From: CAZBUK01 sp964495085
Lineage (GTDB): Bacteria; Bacteroidota; Ignavibacteria; T3Sed10-11
Length of the DNA: 64,000 bases
Direction of reading: 5' to 3'
NCBI GenBank assembly: GCA_964495085.1
Contig: CAZBUK010000010.1
Span: 3,223-67,222 of the forward strand
Shown: in pieces, positions 34,429 to 42,812 of the stretch
Numbering within the stretch: position 1 is the stretch's first letter
Layout: every line of letters begins with the position of its first letter
Made by a program: the position numbers and the translations under genes
Notes under the pieces: model-generated
Database searches by the model: none
Seen by the model: only the letters and a program-made list of their open reading frames with translations
What the model was told of the DNA's origin: nothing

Positions 34429-35961
34429 TTACGCCGTTGCCTCTACATTTCTCTGGTTTTCAGATTCCGAAATGATTACATTTGCCGCAGCATCTCCCGT
34501 GACATTGGTAACGGTACGCATCATGTCGAGGATCCTGTCGACACCCAGGATAAGCGCGATTCCTTCCTCGGGAATTCCAACCGATTTTAAAACGATGATG
34601 AGCATGACAATCCCGACGCCGGGAACGGGGGCTGTTCCGATCGAGGCGAGCGTTGCGGTGAGGACGATCGTCAGTTGTTGAGCGATGTTGAGATCAAATC
34701 CGTATACCTGCGCAATGAACATCGCCGCAACGCCCTGGTACAAAGCGGTTCCGTCCATGTTAATCGTCGCACCCAACGGCAAGATAAAACTTGTCGTCTC
34801 CTTGGAACAGCCCAGACTGTTTTCGCTCGTCTTCATGTTCAGCGGCAGCGTCGCGGCGCTCGAACTTGTACTGAAGGCAATTAGCTGAACCGGCCGCATT
34901 TCCTTGAGAAATCTGATGACCGGAATTTTCGAGAACAATTTGAGCAACGAGGTGTAGGTAATTGACATGTGCAGCAGCAGACCTAGAATCACTGCGGCGA
35001 CGTACCAGAGCAAAGTCCCCAGAATATCGAACCCGAATTCTCCCACCGTCGCGGCGATCAACGCGAAAACTCCGTATGGTGCAATTTTCATGACCACTTC
35101 GACGAGCTTGATCATCGCATCCATCACCCCCTCGAAGATTTTAATGACCGGTTCCGCTTTTTCTCGTGCAATGGCGGTAAGCAATAAACCGAACACGATG
35201 CCGAAGAAAACGATTTGAAGCATCTCTCCCTGCGCTATCGCATTCAACGGGTTCGTCGGAATCATTCCGACTATCTGTTCAACGATGTTTACCTCAATCT
35301 CCTGATCGATTCTCGCCTGGACGTCTTCCTGATATTCGACCATCAACCGTTCCCTCGGTTCGGGAGCCATTCGGGTGCCAGGCTGGATAATGTTTGCGAC
35401 GACAAGTCCGATAGTTATGGCGAACGCGGTCGTCAGAACGTAATATCCGACTGTTTTCCCTCCGATGCGTGCAATTTTCGAGAGATCGGAGAGACTGGCG
35501 GCTCCGACGATCAATGAGGATAGTACGAGTGGTATCGCAATAAAAGTCAGCAGCCTGATGAAGATCGTCCCGATCGGCCGTATGGCTGTCGCGATCGTCC
35601 CCACCGTCTCAACCGAACGGATATTCTCGTAAACCACCGTTTCGACGGTTCCGTCGGGAAGCGGCGCCGTTACCTGGATGGTAGCATCGAACCGGTCGGA
35701 TGGTTTCATCCGTTCGATCTTTCTGATAAGCGAGAGTTGATCGTGGGGACCGAACATCGTCCTTCGATCCTCGATAACTACAACAATTTCCTCCCAATTG
35801 CGAACGTCGACCGTACGAACATCCGTATCCGGCCCGTATTCGATCTCTATTCTTCTCTGATCGATATTAAAATATGCACCGAAAAGTGCTCCGAGGACAA
35901 GTGCTATAAGAATTTTTGTGTGGAGCTGCAGAGAGGCAAGTTTTTTCAGGAAAGCAGTCAT
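34429..35961 (-). CDS. Dicarboxylate/amino-acid:cation symporter, GltP/DctA type
   Basis: Secondary transporter of the SDF family, coupling uptake of glutamate, aspartate or C4-dicarboxylates to Na+ or H+. Hallmarks are the Ser-rich STSSSAATLPLNMKTSEN loop, LPLGATINMDGTALYQG and the second hairpin FGATIGTAPVPGVGIVMLI-like segment (IGTAPVPGVGIVML). Between the first helix (18-30) and the next (near 128) lies an unusual hydrophilic stretch of about 90 residues, which lengthens the protein to 510 against the usual 400-430. The stop codon lies within a 9-bp inverted repeat at 34411-34430. Upstream 300 bases hold no gene. Confidence 0.9.
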   Translation of the reverse strand: MTAFLKKLASLQLHTKILIALVLGALFGAYFNIDQRRIEIEYGPDTDVRTVDVRNWEEIVVVIEDRRTMFGPHDQLSLIRKIERMKPSDRFDATIQVTAPLPDGTVETVVYENIRSVETVGTIATAIRPIGTIFIRLLTFIAIPLVLSSLIVGAASLSDLSKIARIGGKTVGYYVLTTAFAITIGLVVANIIQPGTRMAPEPRERLMVEYQEDVQARIDQEIEVNIVEQIVGMIPTNPLNAIAQGEMLQIVFFGIVFGLLLTAIAREKAEPVIKIFEGVMDAMIKLVEVVMKIAPYGVFALIAATVGEFGFDILGTLLWYVAAVILGLLLHMSITYTSLLKLFSKIPVIRFLKEMRPVQLIAFSTSSSAATLPLNMKTSENSLGCSKETTSFILPLGATINMDGTALYQGVAAMFIAQVYGFDLNIAQQLTIVLTATLASIGTAPVPGVGIVMLIIVLKSVGIPEEGIALILGVDRILDMMRTVTNVTGDAAANVIISESENQRNVEATA

Positions 35962-36219
35962 TCTGGACCGGGGGTAGTTGTCATTTCAGTTATCGGAAAT
36001 GTACGATGATCTTTGTGTATCACTTTATATGCCTGTATCAACTCGATCGGGGAAACATTCCGGATATGTAAAATTCTGGTTACTTTCTTTCGATTTCGAC
36101 CATTATTAGTAAGCGGAGCTCAGGGAGTTGTACATTTAAGTCAATGTTAATAATAAATTTATAATGATAATAAATTTTATTGAGTATTCAAAATTATTCT
36201 TTCGGCATAAATATAACAA
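35962..36219. other. Non-coding stretch between gltP-type gene and slyD
   Basis: No credible reading frame. The stretch is AT-rich towards 36130-36200. On the minus strand TTGAAT followed 16 bases later by TATCAT (about 36,190-36,160) could be a promoter for the symporter, which would give a 5' leader of about 200 bases; this is weak. The slyD terminator lies beyond at 36220-36251. Confidence 0.4.
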
Positions 36220-36251
36220 AGCATCCGGTCTCTCAGGGTCGACCGGATGCT
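36220..36251 (-). terminator. Intrinsic terminator after slyD
   Basis: A perfect 11-bp inverted repeat, AGCATCCGGTC (36220-36230) and GACCGGATGCT (36241-36251), with a 10-base loop. On the minus strand it is followed by the T-rich sequence TTTGTTATATTTAT. It lies 27 bases beyond the slyD stop. Confidence 0.85.
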
Positions 36252-36278
36252 CGTTATAGTCGGTCTGCATGAACGGAA

Positions 36279-36710
36279 TTACCGTTTAATATCGACTATC
36301 GATACCTCGAAGGTCAGCGACTTTCCGGCCAGGGGGTGGTTGGTGTCGAGCGTAACGGATGCATCCGTCATTGCGACAACGTGAGCGGGAATAGGATCCG
36401 AATCATTGCCCTTCAGGGCGAGCTGCATTCCTACTTCGAGTTTCATTTCCTGCGGTATCTGTTTCCGATCGATCACGTGCACCAATTCTTCTCTCCGTGA
36501 ACCGTACGCCTGATCGGGAGCGAGTTCGAATACTTTCTCTTCCCCCGTCTCCATACCGACCAGCGCGTGTTCAAAACCGGGAATAACGTCACCACCGCCT
36601 ACTTTTACGCTAAGCGGCTCCTCATCTTTCGATGAATCGAATACATCTCCGTTCTGTAATTTTCCGGTATAGTGAACCAGGACGGTATCGCCTTCTTGCA
36701 CAGCACCCAT
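36279..36710 (-). CDS. slyD: FKBP-type peptidyl-prolyl isomerase, SlyD-like
   Basis: Cytoplasmic prolyl isomerase with chaperone activity. Seen: VQEGDTVLVHYTGKLQNGDV, the GGGDVIPGFEHALVGMETGE block, a flap-insert chaperone domain in the middle (RKQIPQEMKLEVGMQL), and the return strand DTNHPLAGKSLTFEVSIVDI, the SlyD hallmark NHPLAGK. I start at ATG 36710 with GGAG 8 bases upstream (143 residues); the frame extends to 36788 without support. The His/Cys-rich metal-binding tail of E. coli SlyD is absent, so a nickel role is unlikely. Confidence 0.92.
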   Translation of the reverse strand: MGAVQEGDTVLVHYTGKLQNGDVFDSSKDEEPLSVKVGGGDVIPGFEHALVGMETGEEKVFELAPDQAYGSRREELVHVIDRKQIPQEMKLEVGMQLALKGNDSDPIPAHVVAMTDASVTLDTNHPLAGKSLTFEVSIVDIKR

Positions 36711-36797
36711 AAGCAGATCTCCTCGTATAAAGTTGATTTTCTCCTCCCCGATGACACACGAGCGCGATATGTCGGCACCGGTATGCACGACCGGAAG

Positions 36798-36809
36798 GTT
36801 GTATACAAC
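36798..36809. repeat. 12-bp perfect palindrome upstream of slyD
   Basis: GTTGTATACAAC is self-complementary over 12 bases and lies in the short gap between the purE stop and the slyD start. It could be an operator, but no regulator is suggested by the context. Confidence 0.35.
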
Positions 36810-36860
36810 TTAACCTAACAATATCTCAGTAAAAGTCAAATTTTTATCCGGTGGAATGAA

Positions 36861-37346
36861 TCACTCCAGTTTCTGGCCGAGAATTTTCTCGGTTTGTTCT
36901 TTTCTGAATGCTTTAAGCTTTTTCCTGATCTCAGGATATTTGTTCGCCAGAATCGCCGCCGCAAACAATGCCGCGTTTACCGCACCCGGTTTTCCTATGG
37001 CGAGAGTTCCGACCGGTATCCCCGCGGGCATCTGCACCATTGATAAAAGCGAATCGAGTCCGTTCAGCGCGTCGCTCTTCATGGGTACCGCGAGGACGGG
37101 GAGCACGGTCTTGGAGGCGAGAACGCCCGCGAGATGAGCGGCTCCACCCGCCGCGGCGATAAGTATCTCCAGGCCGCGATCCTCTGCGGAATCCGCGAAC
37201 TCAAGTGCCTGATCCGGAGTCCGATGGGCGGATAAGACGTGCGCTTCACACGATATATCAAATTGTCTCAGCGTATCAACTGAATGCTTCATCACATCCC
37301 AATCCGATTTGCTTCCCATAATCACCGCGACTAATGAATCGGCCAT
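36861..37346 (-). CDS. purE: 5-(carboxyamino)imidazole ribonucleotide mutase
   Basis: Converts N5-CAIR to CAIR in purine synthesis. Motifs: VIMGSKSDWDVMKHSVDTLR, the SAHRTPDQALEFA block with the catalytic His, AAAGGAAHLAGVLASKTVLP and VGTLAIGKPGAVNAALFAAA. The 161-residue length matches class I PurE. PurK, its usual operon partner, is not adjacent. It is followed by slyD on the same strand and preceded by the IDH-like gene. Confidence 0.95.
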   Translation of the reverse strand: MADSLVAVIMGSKSDWDVMKHSVDTLRQFDISCEAHVLSAHRTPDQALEFADSAEDRGLEILIAAAGGAAHLAGVLASKTVLPVLAVPMKSDALNGLDSLLSMVQMPAGIPVGTLAIGKPGAVNAALFAAAILANKYPEIRKKLKAFRKEQTEKILGQKLE

Positions 37347-37395
37347 ACGGACATTCCCTTTCTTTGTGTGCTGATGCTGATTGTTGAATGTAATT

Positions 37396-38607
37396 CTAAG
37401 CGATAATCGCTCCGGAATTCATTTTTTCCCAGTGATCGGATAAATCGGATCGCTTGATCGTTTCCATGACATAGTCGGTATACTCCATGCCTGTCGCCCC
37501 GTCGCTTCTGCCTGTAATTTTCAATCTCTGTTCAAGGTTGCCGCATATATCCAACGCCTTATCCAGACGGTCTCCGAGTTCGGTATATCCCAAATGGTTC
37601 AGAAGCATGGCGGATGCGCGGAGCATACTGCTCGGATCGGCATATTGCGCTCTGCCCTCTTCTACCATTCGGGGCGCGCTTCCATGAATAGCCTCAAACA
37701 TCGAATATTGTTTACCGATATTTGCGCTTCCCGCAGTTCCGACGCCTCCTTGAAATTCCGCAGCTTCATCCGTCAGAATATCGCCGTAGAGATTCGGAAG
37801 CACCAATACCTGGAATTGAGTCCGTCTTTTCGTGTCGATAAGTTTTGCCGTCATGATGTCGATGTACCAGTCGTCGGCCTGAATCCCCGGATAGTCTTTT
37901 GCTACGCGGTAGAATACGTTCAGGAACTTTCCGTCGGTTGCCTTGACGACGTTCGCTTTCGTCACGGCGGTCACCCGCTTCTTATTGTTCGCCCTGGCGT
38001 ATTCGAATGCCGCGCGGATTATGCGCTCGCTCCCCTGTTCGGTAATTACCTTAAAATCTATGGCCAAATCTTCCGTGACATCGAGTCCTTGACTCCCCAA
38101 CGCATAGAGATCCTCGGTATTCTCTCTGAAGAAAATCCAGTCAATCCCTTCCGCGGGGACGCGGACTGGTCGGATATTCGCAAACAGGTCCAATTCCTTC
38201 CGCATGGCTACGTTAGCACTCTCGATGTTCGGCCATTGATCGCCTTTTTTCGGGGTTGTCGTCGGACCTTTGAGGAGTATATGACATTTCTTTATTTCGC
38301 TCAGCACATCGTCGGGAATTGCCTTCTTTACCGCGGCCCGGTTTTCGATCGTCAATCCGTCTATCGTAAGCAATTTTATTTTTCCTTCTGCGATTTTGTC
38401 CGCGAGCAGAAATTCAAGAGCCCGTTTGGCCTCACCCGCAATCGAAGGGCCGATGCCGTCGCCACCGAGCACGCCGATTTTTATTGGCCGTATCCGGTCA
38501 AAGTCTACCGTATCCGGACTCTGTTTCAGTCCTTCGACTCTCTCGAGCTGCTCTTCCAGTATCTTTTTGAAATGCTCCAACGACCGGTGTACTACTTCCT
38601 GTTTCAT
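37396..38607 (-). CDS. Isocitrate/isopropylmalate dehydrogenase family, probably isocitrate dehydrogenase
   Basis: NAD(P)-dependent beta-decarboxylating dehydrogenase. Motifs: IGVLGGDGIGPSIAGEAKRA, the substrate loop SANVAMRKELDLFANIRPVR, FRENTEDLYALGS, the KANVVKATDGKFLNVFYRVA helix, NLYGDILTDEAAEFQGGVGTA and FEAIHGSAPRMVEEGRAQYA. The first 45 residues, which are mostly helical and charged, precede the fold. The NIESANV Ser and RKELDLFANIRPVR favour isocitrate over isopropylmalate, and no leuCD is nearby, but the cofactor is not certain. AAGGAG 7 bases upstream fixes ATG 38607. Confidence 0.82.
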   Translation of the reverse strand: MKQEVVHRSLEHFKKILEEQLERVEGLKQSPDTVDFDRIRPIKIGVLGGDGIGPSIAGEAKRALEFLLADKIAEGKIKLLTIDGLTIENRAAVKKAIPDDVLSEIKKCHILLKGPTTTPKKGDQWPNIESANVAMRKELDLFANIRPVRVPAEGIDWIFFRENTEDLYALGSQGLDVTEDLAIDFKVITEQGSERIIRAAFEYARANNKKRVTAVTKANVVKATDGKFLNVFYRVAKDYPGIQADDWYIDIMTAKLIDTKRRTQFQVLVLPNLYGDILTDEAAEFQGGVGTAGSANIGKQYSMFEAIHGSAPRMVEEGRAQYADPSSMLRASAMLLNHLGYTELGDRLDKALDICGNLEQRLKITGRSDGATGMEYTDYVMETIKRSDLSDHWEKMNSGAIIA

Positions 38608-38751
38608 TATCATTCTCCTTGCTGGATTGACGTAAGAAATGCAGAATACTTTTTTCTATCGGAGTTGCGAATCTGGGGAAAAACTTAATATATTAAACCT
38701 GTTCTTGTGAATCAACCGGCCGATACCCGGGATTATCCACCGCAGATTACT

Positions 38752-39219
38752 ATGATAAAATCGACGATCGTTTTTCTGCTTCTGAGTATTATCCTGTTTG
38801 CCTGTTCACCGCGCGAGCGAACTCCCCTACCACCCCATATACTCGATATGAAACTCCACGAGACCGTTACAGGAGCGTCCGCACGGGAAATTATCAATCA
38901 CCTGCATATGAAGAATGTAGTGCCGGAAGAGAATTTCATCGGCAGGTACGCGGGAACGGAACATCACGCAACGTATTATCTTTCCATGTACCACGATTCC
39001 GCGTCTGCAAACGAAGCGCTGAGCGAGATGCTGCAGGCAATGCAGGGAGGAGGACATGTATTCGATCATATCAGGAAACTGAGAATCGGAGAGCGCGATA
39101 TCTATATGGCCCTCGGAATGGGCCAGGCGCATTACTTCTTTACCCGGGACGATCAACTTATTTGGACTGCAATCGACATACCGATCGCTGAAAAGGCGAT
39201 CTCATCGTTGGTGGAGTAA
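38752..39219 (+). CDS. Putative lipoprotein of unknown function
   Basis: About 155 residues. MIKSTIVFLLLSIILFACSP is a lipoprotein signal with the lipobox LFAC, so the mature protein is membrane-anchored in the envelope. The rest is a small globular domain with GRYAGTEHHATYYLSMYHDS, ANEALSEMLQAMQGGGHVFDH and IYMALGMGQAHYFFTRDDQL, judged to be alpha/beta. I do not recognise a family. GTG 38707 is open upstream but places the signal 15 residues from the start, so ATG 38752 is chosen. It is divergent from the IDH-like gene and sits at the edge of the metal island. Confidence 0.72.
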   Translation: MIKSTIVFLLLSIILFACSPRERTPLPPHILDMKLHETVTGASAREIINHLHMKNVVPEENFIGRYAGTEHHATYYLSMYHDSASANEALSEMLQAMQGGGHVFDHIRKLRIGERDIYMALGMGQAHYFFTRDDQLIWTAIDIPIAEKAISSLVE

Positions 39220-39477
39220 ACCGGCGTACAACACACGAACTGCCTCAATTCGATACCGGGCGAATCGGTAGTTTAATCCTTCTCTTTTCCCCTCTCCGGA
39301 GCACGAAAATTATATACATTATTTTTAAATTCTATGATGTTCTCATAATTTTTTTTCCTATATTTGGGAACACGTTTTAGAGAAATCGCTGAAATCCGGT
39401 TTGAATGCGGGAACCCGGATTTTGGCATAATTGTTGAACATTTATTGAGTGCCACAGCAACGATTTGATCCGGAATT
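39220..39477. other. Non-coding stretch at the start of the metal island
   Basis: No supported gene. It becomes AT-rich from about 39,290, marking the change from housekeeping to island composition. AAATCCGG (39392-39399) and CCGGATTT (39415-39422) form an 8-bp inverted repeat 55 bases before the next ATG; no T-run follows, so it is more likely an operator or chance than a terminator. Confidence 0.4.
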
Positions 39478-39897
39478 ATGCGTAATTCGCTAAGATATAA
39501 AATATTTTTAATCGTTTTCCTCATCCTGTTTTCATTCTTCCACGTCGGTTACGCCGCTGTGGAATACCTCTGCGGCATGGGTATGGATATGAATTCGCCG
39601 AATTGCGTCTCCTGCCATACGGATACACCGCAGACAGACGGGATGTCGATGATTCTCTCTTCATCCGACAACCGTTGCTGTACATCTACCGTAAAATCTA
39701 TCGATACGGTCGATACTTATACGATAGACTCAAACCACACGCATTCTCCGTTCGAACACGCAATCGCACACCTCGACACGCTGGTACCAGAGCAAACCGC
39801 GATTAACACCTTTACCGACTTCTCTCCCGACCTCCTGCCGTCTTACACACTCATGGGGATATGTACGTCCATACAGTATTCTTCTTTCCTTCGCTGA
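39478..39897 (+). CDS. Secreted Cys-rich small protein, HYC_CC_PP-like
   Basis: A 139-residue protein with an N-terminal hydrophobic segment (FLIVFLILFSFFHVGYA, about 9-27), then a Cys-rich region with YLCGMGMDM, NCVSCHTD and NRCCTSTV, and a Ser/Thr/His-rich tail. The layout (membrane or signal segment, an aromatic-x-Cys motif, a Cys pair, then a variable tail) resembles the HYC_CC_PP family found next to metal-efflux genes in Bacteroidetes; the HYC motif itself is not exact. A similar gene lies at 54124. It precedes the CusC-like gene. A role in binding copper in the periplasm is inferred. Confidence 0.6.
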   Translation: MRNSLRYKIFLIVFLILFSFFHVGYAAVEYLCGMGMDMNSPNCVSCHTDTPQTDGMSMILSSSDNRCCTSTVKSIDTVDTYTIDSNHTHSPFEHAIAHLDTLVPEQTAINTFTDFSPDLLPSYTLMGICTSIQYSSFLR

Positions 39898-40013
39898 CCT
39901 AACCAGCTCATCAGTTTCTTCACTTCATCTGCATTCATACGCCGTCGATTGAATACTGAGTCTGCATTTCGCGGACGATTCATATCGACATTAAACTATA
40001 CAAGAGGATTTAT

Positions 40014-41279
40014 ATGATACAGCGATCCCTTATTTCGCTATTTACGATTACAGTGATTGCGGCCGGTATGCTGATCTCCCGGGAAGCCGATCCGGAGAAA
40101 GCTCCCCCGTTAGATGATTTACTCAGGGAGGCATTAGAGAACAATCCCGGATTACAATCTTCCCGCTACCGCGAACACGCAGCCGAGCAGCGTATTTCAC
40201 AAATGCGCTCATGGATGCCGCCCACGTTAAAATACCAGTATAATCCGCAGCCCATCGGGACAATGGATCAACTGCGGTATATGAATATGAATATATTCTC
40301 GCTCTCACAGATGATACCGTTTCCGGGTAAGATTTCGGCGCGGGTGGACATGGAGGAAGCGGGCTACAAAATGGCATCTTCCGAACGCGGTGATGATGAA
40401 GTTCAAATCGCTGCTGAAGTTAAAAAAATATATTACGAACTCTGGATGACGCAAAAAAAACTTGAAGTAAATCTGGAACTTCAATCGCTATTGGGAAATT
40501 TTACTCAGTCGGCACAACGGATGTACGAAGTCGACATGACCGGGCTTGAAGCGGTACTTTCCGCACAAACCAATCTTGCAAAACTTCATACAGAGGAAAG
40601 AACCATTAAAAACGATTACAATAAAATGCTTGTCATGTTTAATCAGCTTCTGCATCGCAACCCCGATACGCCGCTCGGTGAGATTGTATCGCTTCCTCCG
40701 GAAGGAATGCCGACAGATTTTGAGGAAATTGAACGGCGGATGATTGCCCGCCGTCCTGATCTTCAGGTTATGCGATACGACATCGAGATGAACCGGGCAG
40801 ATATCCGTTCCGCTCGCCGGGATTACTATCCCGACATCATGGTAGATCTGATGTACATGCAAATGCCCGGCGTGGCGGAGGACCGCTTCGGCGCAATGAT
40901 ATCCCTGCAAATTCCCCTGGCGCCGTGGTCGGGTAATATGGTCACAAAGCGGGTAAGCGAAGCGCAATATCAAATTCAATCACGCCAAAAATCTCTGGAA
41001 AATATGGTAACCATGGCGCAGGCGGAAATCCGGCAGGCAATGCTCAATCTGGAAACGAACATTGATATTATCCGGTTATACCGCGATGATGTTTTACCGC
41101 AAGCCGAACAAACCGCAGAATCCGCACTTGGTGCATTTCAAGCGGGAAAAACGGAATACCTTATGGTTCTCGACAGCTATCGCATGCTCGAGATGTTCCG
41201 CATGGAGTACTATATGGCGATCGCGGAATTCCATATAGCAAAAGCGGAGTTGGAGCGGCAGGCGGGGATCGTGATGTAG
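40014..41279 (+). CDS. TolC-family outer-membrane efflux protein (CusC-like)
   Basis: Outer-membrane channel of a tripartite metal efflux pump. Signal sequence 1-20, then LREALENNPGLQSSRYREHA, the first of two outer-membrane-efflux repeats, SQMIPFPGKISARVDMEEAG, a second repeat around 225-390 including RPDLQVMRYDIEMNRADI and RRDYYPDIMVDLMYMQMPGV, and long coiled-coil helices. The protein is Met-rich (for instance MRYDIEMNR, MYMQMPGV), as in copper channels. At 421 residues it is the CusC/CzcC size. RBS AAGAGG; it is followed by cusB- and cusA-like genes. Confidence 0.87.
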   Translation: MIQRSLISLFTITVIAAGMLISREADPEKAPPLDDLLREALENNPGLQSSRYREHAAEQRISQMRSWMPPTLKYQYNPQPIGTMDQLRYMNMNIFSLSQMIPFPGKISARVDMEEAGYKMASSERGDDEVQIAAEVKKIYYELWMTQKKLEVNLELQSLLGNFTQSAQRMYEVDMTGLEAVLSAQTNLAKLHTEERTIKNDYNKMLVMFNQLLHRNPDTPLGEIVSLPPEGMPTDFEEIERRMIARRPDLQVMRYDIEMNRADIRSARRDYYPDIMVDLMYMQMPGVAEDRFGAMISLQIPLAPWSGNMVTKRVSEAQYQIQSRQKSLENMVTMAQAEIRQAMLNLETNIDIIRLYRDDVLPQAEQTAESALGAFQAGKTEYLMVLDSYRMLEMFRMEYYMAIAEFHIAKAELERQAGIVM

Positions 41280-41375
41280 TGAAACAACAACACATGCAAA
41301 TGGTAGATAACAAAACACGATTATTTCTCCTGGCATTTGCCATCCGAGATTTTCAATAATAATATAGGTGATATC

Positions 41376-42695
41376 ATGAAATTTATTTTGATTTTTCTAA
41401 TCATCGTCGGGTTTAGTATATCAGGGTGCGGTTCGGGAGAAAAACAGCATGACGAAACTATTGCGTACTGGACCTGCCCCATGCATCCGGAGATAAAAGA
41501 AGATCACAAAACAACATGTCCGATCTGCGGGATGGATTTGGCGCCTGTTCGATACGACAATGCAGATGAACAGGATCATAACGAGCATAGCGATGCGAAA
41601 ATCGAACACTGGACATGTCCGATGCACCCGGAAATAGAAGATGATCAACCGGGTTCCTGCCCTATTTGCGGGATGGACCTTGTACCGGTGCATGCCGCTC
41701 ATGACGGACAAGATGATCCCGCGGCGTCAAGAGCGTTGCGGATTACGCCGGTTCAGCAGCAAATAATAGGTATGCAATATGATACAGTGAAGGCGCGCTC
41801 ATTGCAATGGAATATTCGTACAATTGGACGCATCTTTCCCGACGAGCGGCGGGTTACTGAAGTAACACTCCGCGTGATGGGATATGTCGAAAAGACCCAT
41901 GTCAACGAAACAGGTGTACAGGTAAGACGCGGTCAACCGCTCGTCACTGTGTACAGTCCTGACCTCGTCAGCAGCCAGCAGGATTATCTCGTAGCGTTAC
42001 GGGGAAATAATCAACGGCTTGCAGAAAGAGGGCGAGAACGACTTCGTTTACTGAATATGCCCGAATCGGAAATAAGACGATTGGAAGAAAGCGGCGAACC
42101 GCTTCTCGAGGTAACGATTACTGCACCGTTTGATGGGACCATTCTGAAGAAAGGAGTCCGGGATGGAATGAAAATTATGCCCGGCATGATGTTGTATGAA
42201 ATTGCCGATCTCTCAACCGTGTGGCTGATTGTCGATGTGTATGAAGATGATATTCCATTTATCTATACAGGGCAGAAAACAATTTTCAAGTTGCAAGGTA
42301 CTCAAGGAGATCGCGAAGGACAAGTGACATTTATTTATCCGACAATTGATCCTATGACACGTACTCTACGAGTAAGAATTGAAATCTCCAACCGCAACGA
42401 TAACATTAGAGTTGACCAATACGGGTGGGTTACTTTTGTTCAGGACCTTGGAGAGCGACTATCTGTTCACCGCGATGCCGTTTTAACAACAGGGAAACGG
42501 TCGGTAGTATTCAAGGAAGTCGGTCGCGGTAGATTCGAACCGGTCGAGGTCCATCTCGGTCCGCTTGCAGGGAATTATTACGAGTTATTGTATGGTCTTA
42601 AGGACGGTGATCGTATAATCACAAGCGGCAGATTCTTCCTTGACGCCGAATCGCGACTGCGTGGTACCGGTGCAATGGAAGGACACGGGCATTGA
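41376..42695 (+). CDS. cusB: Efflux RND periplasmic adaptor (CusB-like) with two heavy-metal-binding domains
   Basis: Membrane-fusion protein linking CusA to the TolC-like channel. The start MKFILIFLII... ends in a lipobox with Cys18. Two heavy-metal-binding domains follow: 31-58 (WTCPMHPEI...CPICGMDLAPV) and 78-105 (WTCPMHPEI...CPICGMDLVPV), each with two Cys-x-x-Met/His clusters. Then come the barrel-sandwich, helical hairpin and beta-barrel domains of the CusB family (RVTEVTLRVMGYVEKTHV; TAPFDGTILKKGVRDGMKI). AGGTGATATC precedes ATG 41376. The HMBD is usually single, so the duplication is notable. Confidence 0.9.
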   Translation: MKFILIFLIIVGFSISGCGSGEKQHDETIAYWTCPMHPEIKEDHKTTCPICGMDLAPVRYDNADEQDHNEHSDAKIEHWTCPMHPEIEDDQPGSCPICGMDLVPVHAAHDGQDDPAASRALRITPVQQQIIGMQYDTVKARSLQWNIRTIGRIFPDERRVTEVTLRVMGYVEKTHVNETGVQVRRGQPLVTVYSPDLVSSQQDYLVALRGNNQRLAERGRERLRLLNMPESEIRRLEESGEPLLEVTITAPFDGTILKKGVRDGMKIMPGMMLYEIADLSTVWLIVDVYEDDIPFIYTGQKTIFKLQGTQGDREGQVTFIYPTIDPMTRTLRVRIEISNRNDNIRVDQYGWVTFVQDLGERLSVHRDAVLTTGKRSVVFKEVGRGRFEPVEVHLGPLAGNYYELLYGLKDGDRIITSGRFFLDAESRLRGTGAMEGHGH

Positions 42696-42812
42696 ATATG
42701 GTACATGGAAAACGGCAGATGGATACTCAATGCATTACACTTCAATTGTGCCGTATGCAATATTTCTGAAAATTTAATCTAACGGCTGATAAAACTTTGT
42801 CTATCAGGTAAA

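Noticed and set aside
34411..34430. 9-bp inverted repeat at the end of the gltP-type gene as a terminator
   Set aside because: No U-run follows on the minus strand and the repeat overlaps the stop codon, so the evidence for termination is weak.
39273..39524. 83-codon minus-strand frame at the island edge
   Set aside because: It overlaps the start of a well-supported plus-strand gene, lacks a ribosome-binding site and has no family pattern.
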